Origin: Hungatella hathewayi
Lineage (GTDB): Bacteria > Bacillota > Clostridia > Lachnospirales > Lachnospiraceae
Direction: 5' to 3'
DNA length: 64,000 nucleotides
Assembly: GCA_025149285.1 (NCBI GenBank)
Contig: CP102274.1
Span: 938,501-1,002,500, forward strand
Shown here: piece by piece, positions 24,868-33,393 of the stretch
How the letters are laid out: every line of letters starts with the position of its first letter
How positions within the stretch are numbered: position 1 is the first letter of the stretch
The notes under the pieces: generated by a model
What the model was told of the DNA's origin: nothing
Database searches by the model: none
The model's input: only the letters and a program-made list of their open reading frames with translations
Translations under genes and position numbers: made by a program

Positions 24868-26262
24868 GTGATTCATCAATATATCAACAATGGCTTCCAT
24901 ATCATTATGGATGTCAACAGCGGTTCTGTACACAGCGTCGACCCCGTGATGTACGATGCGGTCGAAATTGTGGCAGAGCGTGTGCCGGAACTGGCGGAGC
25001 CGCAGCCGCTTCCGGCGGAAGTCGCAGAGGAAGTGAAGGAACGGCTTTCCCCTACATATGGAGAAGCGGAGGTTTTAGAGGCACTGGAGGAGATCCAGTA
25101 CTTAATCGATGCGGAAGAGCTGCTGACCACCGACCAGTATCACGATTACGTGGTAGATTTTAAGAAGCGTAAGACTGTAGTCAAGGCGCTCTGCCTCCAT
25201 ATTGCCCATGACTGCAATCTTGCCTGTCAGTACTGTTTTGCGGAAGAGGGCGAGTACCACGGCCGCAGGGCCCTCATGAGCTTCGAGGTGGGAAAGAAGG
25301 CGCTGGATTTCCTGATTGCCAATTCCGGGAACCGCAGAAACTTAGAGGTGGACTTCTTCGGAGGCGAACCTCTGATGAACTGGGAGGTCGTGAAGCAGCT
25401 GGTTGAATACGGCCGTTCAAAAGAGAAAGAATATAATAAGAACTTCCGTTTTACCATGACTACCAACGGCGTTTTGTTAAACGACGAGATCATGGAATAC
25501 TGTAACCGTGAGATGAGCAACGTCGTACTAAGTCTCGACGGCCGGAAGGAAGTCAACGATAAGATGCGCCCGTTCCGGGGCGGAAAGGGAAGCTACGATT
25601 TAATCGTTCCCAAGTTCCGGAAGTTTGCTGAAATGAGGGGCGACAGAGATTATTATGTCCGCGGTACCTTTACCCGTCATAATCTGGATTTCTCCAAAGA
25701 TGTGATGGAATTTGCGGATTTGGGCTTCCGCAGCATGTCAATCGAACCGGTGGTGGCAGCGCCGGAGGAAGAGTATGCCATCAGGGAGGAAGATCTCCCG
25801 CAGATCATGGAAGAGTACGACCGTCTTGCCGAAGAGTATTTAAAACGGAAAAAAGAAGGACGGGGCTTTAACTTCTTCCATTTCAACATCGATTTAAATC
25901 AGGGACCATGTGTTGCCAAGAGGCTTTCAGGCTGTGGTTCCGGAACGGAGTACTTAGCTGTGACTCCGTGGGGTGATCTCTATCCCTGCCACCAGTTTGT
26001 CGGCCAGGAAGAATTCCTTCTCGGCAATGTCGATACAGGTGTGACTAACGAACGTATCCGCGATGAATTCAAACTCTGCAACGTCTATGCAAAGGATAAG
26101 TGCAGGGACTGTTTCGCGAGATTCTACTGCAGCGGCGGCTGCGCGGCCAATTCTTATAATTTCCATGGGAGCATTACCGATGCATACGACATCGGCTGTG
26201 CAATGCAGAAGAAGAGAATCGAATGCGCCATCATGTTGAAAGCGGCTTTGGCTGAAGACTAA
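24868..26262 (+). CDS. scfB: radical-SAM SCIFF maturase with SPASM domain
   Basis: A 464-residue enzyme that installs thioether links in the SCIFF peptide, cleaving S-adenosylmethionine to 5'-deoxyadenosine. An N-terminal peptide-recognition-like region (1-90) comes first. The radical-SAM cluster cysteines are Cys116, Cys120 and Cys123 (CNLACQYC), with FFGGEPL for SAM binding. The C-terminal SPASM region is rich in cysteines (GPCVAKRLSGCG, LYPCHQF, CRDCFARFYCSGGC). The start is GTG 24868, about 10 nt behind AAGGAG; no suitable ATG exists. It lies between scfA and secDF. Confidence 0.95.
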   Translation: MIHQYINNGFHIIMDVNSGSVHSVDPVMYDAVEIVAERVPELAEPQPLPAEVAEEVKERLSPTYGEAEVLEALEEIQYLIDAEELLTTDQYHDYVVDFKKRKTVVKALCLHIAHDCNLACQYCFAEEGEYHGRRALMSFEVGKKALDFLIANSGNRRNLEVDFFGGEPLMNWEVVKQLVEYGRSKEKEYNKNFRFTMTTNGVLLNDEIMEYCNREMSNVVLSLDGRKEVNDKMRPFRGGKGSYDLIVPKFRKFAEMRGDRDYYVRGTFTRHNLDFSKDVMEFADLGFRSMSIEPVVAAPEEEYAIREEDLPQIMEEYDRLAEEYLKRKKEGRGFNFFHFNIDLNQGPCVAKRLSGCGSGTEYLAVTPWGDLYPCHQFVGQEEFLLGNVDTGVTNERIRDEFKLCNVYAKDKCRDCFARFYCSGGCAANSYNFHGSITDAYDIGCAMQKKRIECAIMLKAALAED

Positions 26263-26280
26263 AATTAAAGGAGAAAAGTC

Positions 26281-28455
26281 ATGAAAAGTAACAAAGGCAA
26301 AGGCCTGATCGGGCTGATCATAGCGCTGGCTCTGGTAGGACTGTTCGGATATTTCGGATATACTACCATGAATGATATTAAGCTGGGCCTCGATCTGGCG
26401 GGCGGTGTCAGCATTACGTACCAGGCAAAGGAAGAGAACCCGAGTGCCGAGGATATGTCGGATACCATTTACAAACTGCAGCAGAGGGTTCAGAACTACA
26501 GCACAGAAGCTGAGGTCTATCAGGAAGGCAGCAACCGGATCAATGTCGATATTCCCGGCGTATCGGATGCCAATGCAATCCTGGAAGAACTGGGTAAGCC
26601 CGGTTCTCTGATCTTTGTCGATGAGGCGGGACAGACTATTTTAAACGGCAATCAGGTTGCCACCGCGAAGCCGGTTATTACCGACGAGAACGGCATTAAG
26701 AAGTATATGGTCGATTTAACCTTTACCGACGATGGAAAAACCGTATTTGCAGATGCAACGACAAAGAATGTCGGCAAGAGAATCGCCATCATCTATGACG
26801 GAAAGATCTACTCCAATCCGGTTGTTAACGAGCCGATCACACAGGGACAGTGCCAGATCAGCGGCATGGTTTCCTATGAAGAGGCTGAAACGCTGGCCTC
26901 CACCATTCGTATCGGTTCCCTTTCCCTGGAGCTGGAAGAACTTCGTTCCAACGTGGTAGGAGCAAAACTGGGACAGGAAGCCATTGCGACCAGCTTAAAG
27001 GCAGGCGCGATCGGATTCGGCATTGTTGCCGTATTTATGCTTTTAGTATACCTGGTACCTGGACTTGCTGCAGTGATTGCACTTTCCATTTACGTAGGTG
27101 TCATTCTGATTCTGCTTTCCGCATTCAGCGTGACGTTAACCCTTCCGGGCGTGGCAGGTATCATTCTTTCCATTGGTATGGCAGTTGATGCCAATGTTAT
27201 TATCTTCACTCGTATCAAAGAAGAGATCGGCCTCGGAAAGACGGTTCAGTCCGCCATCAAGTCCGGTTTCAACAAAGCTTTATCAGCGATCATCGACGGC
27301 AATGTGACCACTTTGATTGCTGCCGGCGTGCTGTTCTGGAGAGGCTCCGGTACCGTTAAGGGATTTGCTTCCACACTGGCTATCGGTATCGTTTTATCCA
27401 TGATTACCGCGCTGTTTATTACCAAGTTTGTCTTAAACACACTGTTCAACTTAGGATTCCAGGATCCGAAGTTTTACGGGACAAAGACAGATAAGAAGAC
27501 CATTGATTTCCTTGGAAAGAGGAAAATCTGGTTTGCAGTATCCTTAGTGGTTATCGTGATTGGTCTCGGCGGTCTTGTAATCAATAAGACACAGACCGGC
27601 GATATCTTAAACTACAGCATGGAGTTTAAGGGTGGTACTTCTACCAATGTAACATTTAATGAAGATATGACCCTGGACGAGATCTCTTCCAAGGTAGTTC
27701 CGGTTGTGGAAAATGTAACCGGCGACGCCCAGGTTCAGACGCAGAAGGTTGCGGGAACCAATGAAGTAATTATTAAAACGAGAACCTTAACAGTTGAAGA
27801 AAGACAGGCATTAGACCAGGCAATGGTTGATAATTTCGGCGTGGAGGCCGAGAAGATTACGGCGGAGAGTATCTCCGGTGCGATCAGCAAGGAGATGAAA
27901 GAGGATGCAATCATCGCTGTTATCATCGCCACCATCTGTATGCTGCTTTATATCTGGCTGCGGTTTAAGGATATTAAGTTCGCGGGAAGCGCTGTACTGG
28001 CACTGCTTCATGATGTTCTCGTCGTGCTTGCGTTCTATGCGCTGCTTAAGTGGTCCGTTGGCTCTACCTTTATCGCATGTATGCTGACGATTGTGGGCTA
28101 CTCCATCAACGCGACAATCGTTATCTTCGACCGTATCCGCGAGAATCTGAAGGTTCACAGCAAACTGGAACTGGCAGAGATCGTAAATATGAGTATTACA
28201 CAGACCTTTACGAGAAGTATTAATACCTCTTTAACTACGTTTGTCATGGTATTTGTACTGTTCCTTCTCGGTGTATCCTCGATCCGCGAGTTTGCGCTTC
28301 CGCTGATGGTTGGTATCGTATGCGGAACGTATTCTTCTGTCTGCATCACCGGTTCTTTATGGTATGTAATGACCGTTTACAAGAATAAACGTATGGAAGA
28401 GAAGAAGGCTGCTGAAAAGGCATCCAGGGCGGCTGCGAAGAGCTCCAAAAAATAA
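26281..28455 (+). CDS. secDF: fused protein-export membrane protein SecDF
   Basis: A 724-residue single-chain SecD-SecF that uses the ion gradient to help late secretion. The SecD half has the LGLDLAGGVSITYQ motif, a periplasmic domain and five C-terminal helices with GMAVDANVIIFTRIKEE. The SecF half starts near residue 410 (IWFAVSLVVIVIGLGGLV), with YSMEFKGGTS and INATIVIFDRIREN. The start follows AAAGGAG. The C-terminus is a Lys/Ala-rich tail. It follows the maturase gene by 18 nt and probably shares its mRNA. Confidence 0.96.
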   Translation: MKSNKGKGLIGLIIALALVGLFGYFGYTTMNDIKLGLDLAGGVSITYQAKEENPSAEDMSDTIYKLQQRVQNYSTEAEVYQEGSNRINVDIPGVSDANAILEELGKPGSLIFVDEAGQTILNGNQVATAKPVITDENGIKKYMVDLTFTDDGKTVFADATTKNVGKRIAIIYDGKIYSNPVVNEPITQGQCQISGMVSYEEAETLASTIRIGSLSLELEELRSNVVGAKLGQEAIATSLKAGAIGFGIVAVFMLLVYLVPGLAAVIALSIYVGVILILLSAFSVTLTLPGVAGIILSIGMAVDANVIIFTRIKEEIGLGKTVQSAIKSGFNKALSAIIDGNVTTLIAAGVLFWRGSGTVKGFASTLAIGIVLSMITALFITKFVLNTLFNLGFQDPKFYGTKTDKKTIDFLGKRKIWFAVSLVVIVIGLGGLVINKTQTGDILNYSMEFKGGTSTNVTFNEDMTLDEISSKVVPVVENVTGDAQVQTQKVAGTNEVIIKTRTLTVEERQALDQAMVDNFGVEAEKITAESISGAISKEMKEDAIIAVIIATICMLLYIWLRFKDIKFAGSAVLALLHDVLVVLAFYALLKWSVGSTFIACMLTIVGYSINATIVIFDRIRENLKVHSKLELAEIVNMSITQTFTRSINTSLTTFVMVFVLFLLGVSSIREFALPLMVGIVCGTYSSVCITGSLWYVMTVYKNKRMEEKKAAEKASRAAAKSSKK

Positions 28456-28498
28456 GTGTGAGTTGATACAAACTAAAAAATAAAAGTCAGGAATCAGA

Positions 28499-29641
28499 AT
28501 GAATTATAAAATCATTGCAAAGGATGGCCGTGCAAAGCGGGCGGAAGTCAACACGGTGCACGGAACCATCCAGACTCCGGTATTCATGAATGTCGGTACG
28601 GTTGGTGCCATCAAGGGCGCTGTCTCCACGGATGATTTAAAGGAGATCAGGACTCAGGTAGAATTGTCCAATACGTATCACCTTCATGTGAGAACCGGGG
28701 ATAAGTTAATTAAGGAATTCGGCGGACTCCACAGGTTCATGAACTGGGACCGCCCCATCCTCACGGACTCCGGTGGGTTTCAGGTCTTTTCCTTAACCGG
28801 TTTGAGGAAAATCAAAGAGGAAGGCGTCTATTTCCAGTCCCATATCGACGGCCACCGTATCTTTATGGGACCGGAGGAGAGTATGCAGATCCAGTCGAAT
28901 CTGGGCTCTACCATCGCCATGGCGCTGGACGAGTGTCCTCCTCACCCGGCGACCAGGGAGTATATGATAAACAGTGTTGACCGGACCACCAGGTGGCTGG
29001 AGCGCTGCAAAGCGGAGATGGCGAGACTCAACAGTCTGCCGGATACCATCAATCGGGAACAGCTGTTATTCGGAATCAACCAGGGCGGTACGTATGAAGA
29101 TATCCGTATCAGACATGCGAAGACCATCTCCGCCATGGATCTCGACGGATATGCGCTGGGAGGCCTGGCCGTGGGCGAGAGCCACGAGGAGATGTACCGG
29201 ATTTTGGATGAGACGGTGCCGTATCTTCCGGAGAATAAGCCTACCTATTTGATGGGCGTCGGAACACCGGCCAATATCCTGGAGGCGGTGGACCGGGGCG
29301 TGGATTTCTTCGACTGTGTCTATCCGTCGAGAAACGGCCGCCACGGCCATGTCTATACGAACCAGGGCAAACGGAACTTATTTAATTCCAGGTATGAGCT
29401 GGATCACAGTCCAATCGAAGAGGGATGCGGCTGCCCGGCCTGCCGGTCCTACAGCAGAGCATATATCCGGCATTTGTTAAAAGCAAAAGAAATGCTCGGG
29501 ATGAGATTATGTGTCTTGCATAATTTGTACTTTTATAATACAATGATGGAAGAGATTCGCGACGCAATCGAACAGCACCGTTATGCGGAGTACAAAGCAG
29601 AAAAGCTTGCCGGCATGATGGCGGTACAGGCTGAGAAGTAA
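28499..29641 (+). CDS. tgt: tRNA-guanine transglycosylase
   Basis: Tgt exchanges the wobble guanine for a queuosine precursor in GUN-anticodon tRNAs. The 380-residue protein has PILTDSGGFQVFSL with an active-site Asp, FGINQGG, GGLAVGES and the nucleophile region DCVYPSRNGRHG. The zinc site is CGCPAC plus the downstream His in CVLHNLYF. It lies in the usual clostridial secDF-tgt-yajC neighbourhood. Confidence 0.97.
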   Translation: MNYKIIAKDGRAKRAEVNTVHGTIQTPVFMNVGTVGAIKGAVSTDDLKEIRTQVELSNTYHLHVRTGDKLIKEFGGLHRFMNWDRPILTDSGGFQVFSLTGLRKIKEEGVYFQSHIDGHRIFMGPEESMQIQSNLGSTIAMALDECPPHPATREYMINSVDRTTRWLERCKAEMARLNSLPDTINREQLLFGINQGGTYEDIRIRHAKTISAMDLDGYALGGLAVGESHEEMYRILDETVPYLPENKPTYLMGVGTPANILEAVDRGVDFFDCVYPSRNGRHGHVYTNQGKRNLFNSRYELDHSPIEEGCGCPACRSYSRAYIRHLLKAKEMLGMRLCVLHNLYFYNTMMEEIRDAIEQHRYAEYKAEKLAGMMAVQAEK

Positions 29642-29694
29642 GGACAATGATACCGCGGCGAGGCGGCGGATCGTTAATAAGGAGGAAATGATTT

Positions 29695-29991
29695 ATGGCA
29701 TTAGCAACCAGCGGCGGAATGGGTATGGGATTCTGGATTATCTATATCGCGGTAATCTTCGGCTTCATGTATTTTATCGCAATCAGACCGCAGAAGAAGG
29801 AAAAGAAGAAACAGCAGGAACTGCTTGCAAGCATTGCAATTGGTGACAGTGTTTTGACAACCAGCGGTTTTTACGGTGTGATTATCGACATGACTGATGA
29901 TACCGTGATTGTTGAGTTCGGCAATAATAAGAACTGCAGAATTCCGATGCAGAAGGCTGCGATTGTTCAGGTGGAGAAACCGGAAGTATAA
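29695..29991 (+). CDS. yajC: preprotein translocase subunit YajC
   Basis: A 98-residue protein with one N-terminal helix (FWIIYIAVIFGFMYFIAI), the RPQKKEKKKQQE basic patch and the GDSVLTTSGFYGVI block of YajC. It partners SecDF. The start follows a perfect AAGGAGG. It is the last gene before a terminator. Confidence 0.95.
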   Translation: MALATSGGMGMGFWIIYIAVIFGFMYFIAIRPQKKEKKKQQELLASIAIGDSVLTTSGFYGVIIDMTDDTVIVEFGNNKNCRIPMQKAAIVQVEKPEV

Positions 29992-30022
29992 GAAGCAAAC
30001 CTGATAAAGTAAAACAGGATAG

Positions 30023-30078
30023 AGAACTGGCTGTGGAGAATCAGAGAGTTGATTTTCTGCAGCCGGTTCTTTTTGTTT
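30023..30078 (+). terminator. terminator after yajC
   Basis: An imperfect stem of about 18 bp, beginning AGAACTGGCTG (30023) and ending at GCCGGTTCT (30070), is followed by TTTTGTTT. Confidence 0.85.
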
Positions 30079-30304
30079 CTGTGTGATTCAAAAGGATGTT
30101 AAAAAATAACAATTAAAACTTTCCAATTTGAGGTAATTAAACAAATAAACTTGCTATTTCTACAAGAACAAGGTAAAATATCCCAATAGGCTATCTTGCT
30201 ATTAGAAATAAATGTTTAAAAATAACAAAATAATGTTGACTTCAAACAAACAATGTGGTAATATCTCGGTATAGATGTTAGAAACAAACATAAGGGGAAA
30301 GGAA
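30079..30304 (+). promoter_or_regulatory. AT-rich control region with promoter and AAACAAACA repeats
   Basis: There is no gene here. A promoter is clear: TTGACT (30236-30241), 17 bp, TAATAT (30259-30264). AAACAAACA occurs at 30244-30252, inside the spacer, and again at 30282-30290, just after the RNA start; a related AAACAAATA lies near 30140. CTTGCTATT is repeated at 30150 and 30195. Such A/C-rich direct repeats are typical DeoR-family operators, and a DeoR regulator is encoded in this operon. Confidence 0.7.
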
Positions 30305-31366
30305 TTGAGAAACAATATGAGAGAAATTATCACATTGAAATGGGAGAAAGGGAATCTGTTTTTGTTAGACCAAACACTCCTTCCGAATACGGTTACGTAT
30401 GTGGCCTGTAAGTCACTGGAGGACGTCTATCAGGCGATCCAGACTATGATTGTCAGAGGGGCGCCGGCCATCGGTGTGTCAGCCGGATACGGTATGGTCC
30501 TTTCTGCCAACGCTTTTGATGGAACAGAAACAGCATCATTTCTGGATTACTTCAGAGAACAGGGTGAATACTTAAAATCCTCCCGTCCTACTGCGGTAAA
30601 CTTGATGTGGGCCGCTGACAGAATGGTGAAAAGAGCAGAAACCCTGGTTGATGAGGGGTATCCCATGGAGGCTGTAAAGAAGGAGCTGGAAGCGGAAGCT
30701 GTGGCGATTCATGAGGAAGACAAGCAGACAAACAGAAATATCGGAGAAAATCTCTTAAGCCTCTTAAAGGATGGAGACACTGTGCTGACTCACTGCAATG
30801 CCGGAAGCCTGGCAACCTCGGAATACGGCACCGCACTGTCTGTCTTCTATATGGCTCAGGAAAAAGGCATGAACATTAAAGCCTTCGCAGATGAAACGAG
30901 ACCGAGACTCCAGGGCGCCAACTTGACTGCATTTGAGCTGGTGGAACACGGTGTCGATGTGACACTGATCTGTGACAATATGGCTGCAGTAGTCTTATCA
31001 CAGGGAAAGATCAATGCTCTTATCGTTGGCTGTGACCGTGTAGCGGCGAATGGTGATACGGCGAACAAAATAGGGACCTTTAGTGTAAGTGTCCTGGCAA
31101 ATCAGTTTCATGTACCGGTCTATATTGCGGCACCGACGACCACGATTGATATGGAGTGTCCAACTGGAAAAGAGATCCCGATCGAGGAGAGAAGCAGGGA
31201 AGAAGTTCTTTGCATTAATGGGGAATATATCGCCCCGAAGGAGGTAAAGACATACAATCTGGCATTTGATGTGACACCGGCCGAATATATTACGGCCATT
31301 GTAACGGAGAAAGGGATTGTTTACCCTCCTTTCCGTGACAATTTAAAGATACTGATGAAAAAATAG
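30305..31366 (+). CDS. mtnA: MtnA-family sugar-1-phosphate aldose-ketose isomerase
   Basis: This family converts methylthioribose-1-phosphate to methylthioribulose-1-phosphate; relatives (DrdI) use 5-deoxyribose-1-phosphate. Visible motifs are RGAPAIGVSAGYG, THCNAGSLA with the catalytic Cys164, DNMAAVVL, GCDRVAANGD with the catalytic Asp, and PTTTIDMECPTG. Starts at 30275 (ATG), 30305 (TTG) and 30317 (ATG) are in frame. The promoter predicts RNA from about 30271, so 30275 has no room for a ribosome site; TTG 30305 lies 8 nt behind AAGGGG and ATG 30317 is the alternative. It heads an operon with an importer, a phosphorylase and an aldolase. The exact substrate is uncertain. Confidence 0.9.
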   Translation: MRNNMREIITLKWEKGNLFLLDQTLLPNTVTYVACKSLEDVYQAIQTMIVRGAPAIGVSAGYGMVLSANAFDGTETASFLDYFREQGEYLKSSRPTAVNLMWAADRMVKRAETLVDEGYPMEAVKKELEAEAVAIHEEDKQTNRNIGENLLSLLKDGDTVLTHCNAGSLATSEYGTALSVFYMAQEKGMNIKAFADETRPRLQGANLTAFELVEHGVDVTLICDNMAAVVLSQGKINALIVGCDRVAANGDTANKIGTFSVSVLANQFHVPVYIAAPTTTIDMECPTGKEIPIEERSREEVLCINGEYIAPKEVKTYNLAFDVTPAEYITAIVTEKGIVYPPFRDNLKILMKK

Positions 31367-31444
31367 GGAAGAGGTGAAAGGAAGCTGCCTTTCATTTCGA
31401 CCGGAAACGCCGGAAATAAGGCGTTCACTTGAAAGGAGGCAGGT

Positions 31445-32218
31445 ATGAAAACATTTAGCGCAGAAGAAAGAAAAAAATTTATTCTGGATTACGTAAAAGA
31501 GAATGAATTCGTAGACATCACTTATTTAAAGGATACGCTGATGGTGTCTGAGATGACCATTCGGAGAGATTTAAAGAAGCTGGAAGAGGATAACAGCCTG
31601 GTAAGAGTGCTGGGAGGTGCAAGAAGCATTCCCGGAGGTACGTATGAAGATCCGGTGGACAAACGGGTGAAATTTCACTCGGAGGAGAAGGACAGGATCG
31701 CCAGATATGCGGCATCCCTGGTAAATGAAGGTGATTCAATCTTTATGGATGCCAGCAGTACGGTGTATGCCATGGCAGATTATTTAGAGGTTCATGCTAC
31801 TGTAATTACCAATAACATCAGTATCTGCATGAAACTGAAAGACAAAGAGAAAATTGACGTAATCCTGATCGGAGGAAGTTTAAGAAAGAGCGCCATGTCT
31901 CTGGTAGGGATCGAAGCAGTCCGTATGCTGGATAACTATTATGTGGATAAGGCATTTCTTTCTTCCAAATCGGTGGATGAGAAGCATGGTATTTCCGACG
32001 CTACGCGTGATGAGGCGGAGGTTAAGAAGGCGATGATTAAGGCCAGCGAGGAAGTCTATTTCCTGATGGATCATCACAAGCTGGCGAGCAGGGCCTTTTA
32101 CAGGGTCTGTGGCCTGGAGGAAATTACGGAGCTGATTGTAGATGCTTCGGATGATGAATATGTAACAGAATTTGCGGAAGAATGCAGAAAGAACAATAAA
32201 CGTATCTGCTGTGTCTGA
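31445..32218 (+). CDS. DeoR-family transcription regulator
   Basis: A 257-residue repressor type. The N-terminal winged helix-turn-helix (about 1-60) has RKKFILDYVKENEFVDI and VSEMTIRRDLKKLEE. The C-terminal sugar-phosphate sensor domain has DSIFMDASSTVYAMA, ILIGGSLRKSAMSLVG and the KAFLSSKSVDEKHGISD block. It follows mtnA by 78 nt, a gap that contains small hairpins (AACGCC and GGCGTT, near 31405-31425). Auto-control at the AAACAAACA sites and a phosphosugar effector are inferred. Confidence 0.92.
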   Translation: MKTFSAEERKKFILDYVKENEFVDITYLKDTLMVSEMTIRRDLKKLEEDNSLVRVLGGARSIPGGTYEDPVDKRVKFHSEEKDRIARYAASLVNEGDSIFMDASSTVYAMADYLEVHATVITNNISICMKLKDKEKIDVILIGGSLRKSAMSLVGIEAVRMLDNYYVDKAFLSSKSVDEKHGISDATRDEAEVKKAMIKASEEVYFLMDHHKLASRAFYRVCGLEEITELIVDASDDEYVTEFAEECRKNNKRICCV

Positions 32219-32252
32219 TAAGGTACAGCACAAGGAGAAGGAGAGGACGATC

Positions 32253-33374
32253 ATGAAGAAAGTATGGGCAATCTGTTTAACGGCAGCTTTAACGGCAGGC
32301 ATGCTTGCGGGATGTGGAAGCGCAAAGACATCAGATACGGCTGGGGAGAGCGTATCGACAAAGGCATCTGTTGGCGAGGAGAAGAAGGACGGGGATTTAA
32401 GTGTACTTCTTCTCGTTCCGGGAACTCTGGGGGACAAGTCTTTCTTTGATTCCGCCAATGCAGGACTGGCACTCATCGAGGATCATTATGGTGCCAGCAC
32501 AAAGGTAGTGGAGATGGGAACGGATATCACTAAATATTCCGCTACACTGGAAGATGTGATCCATGAGGGCTGGGATATTATCATTACGGGAGGCGTCAAT
32601 ATTTCCCAGCCTCTTCAGGAAGCGGCTGAGGAGTATCCGGATCAGAAGTTTATCTTATACGATGAGAGCGTAGACTTTTCAGACGGAGCCAATTCCAATA
32701 TTTATTGTATGACCTATAAGTGTTATGAAGGCGGTTATCTGGCCGGTGTGCTGGGAGCTTCCGCTTCGAAAACCGGGCAGTTGGGATTTGCAGGCGGATT
32801 CGATATTCCTCTGATTAATGACTGGCTGGTGGGATACATAGAGGGGGCCAGGACTGTTAACCCGGATATCAAGATTAACACAGGTTATATGAACAGCTTT
32901 ACAGATGCGGCCAAAGGTAAAGAGATTGGAATCGCGTTATATCATGCAGAAGCTGACATCGTATTTCAAGCGGCAGGCGGTGCAGGTCTGGGAGTTTTAG
33001 ATGCGGCTAAGGAGACCGGCAATCATGCGATCGGAACAGATTCAGACCAGTCAGAACTATTCTCCAGCGATGCAGAGAAGGCAGATGCCATATATGCGTC
33101 TATTTTAAAACGTGTTGATATTTCCATTGAGAAGGCCGTTGGTGATTACCTGGATGGGAAACTGGAATTCGGTACTGTAAAGACGTATGGTTTGTCAGAC
33201 GGCTGCATAGAAATCACGGACAATAGCTGGTATCAGAAGAACGTGCCTGCAGCAGCAAGAGAAAAGGTAGCTGAGGCGAAGCAGAATATCATCGACGGGA
33301 AGGTCGAAATCAAAAGCGCATTTGATATGACAGATGAGGAAATCGCATCGCTGAAGGGCGAGGTTCAGCCATAA
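32253..33374 (+). CDS. BMP/PnrA-family nucleoside-binding lipoprotein
   Basis: A 373-residue substrate-binding lipoprotein. The signal peptide (MKKVWAICLTAALTAGM) ends in lipobox LAGC. The mature protein has SVLLLVPGTLGDKSFFDSA, a GFAGGFDIPLINDW block and FQAAGGAGLGVLDAA, typical of Bmp/PnrA proteins that bind purine nucleosides. ATG 32253 follows AAGGAGAAGG; upstream in-frame codons lie inside the regulator gene. It works with the following ATPase and two permeases. The ligand is probably a nucleoside such as methylthioadenosine or 5'-deoxyadenosine (inference). Confidence 0.92.
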   Translation: MKKVWAICLTAALTAGMLAGCGSAKTSDTAGESVSTKASVGEEKKDGDLSVLLLVPGTLGDKSFFDSANAGLALIEDHYGASTKVVEMGTDITKYSATLEDVIHEGWDIIITGGVNISQPLQEAAEEYPDQKFILYDESVDFSDGANSNIYCMTYKCYEGGYLAGVLGASASKTGQLGFAGGFDIPLINDWLVGYIEGARTVNPDIKINTGYMNSFTDAAKGKEIGIALYHAEADIVFQAAGGAGLGVLDAAKETGNHAIGTDSDQSELFSSDAEKADAIYASILKRVDISIEKAVGDYLDGKLEFGTVKTYGLSDGCIEITDNSWYQKNVPAAAREKVAEAKQNIIDGKVEIKSAFDMTDEEIASLKGEVQP

Positions 33375-33393
33375 GCGCAGAGAGGTGATACGG

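Noticed and set aside
24762..25163. 133-codon frame starting before the SCIFF maturase
   Set aside because: It begins in the intergenic hairpin and continues as an out-of-frame shadow of the radical-SAM gene.
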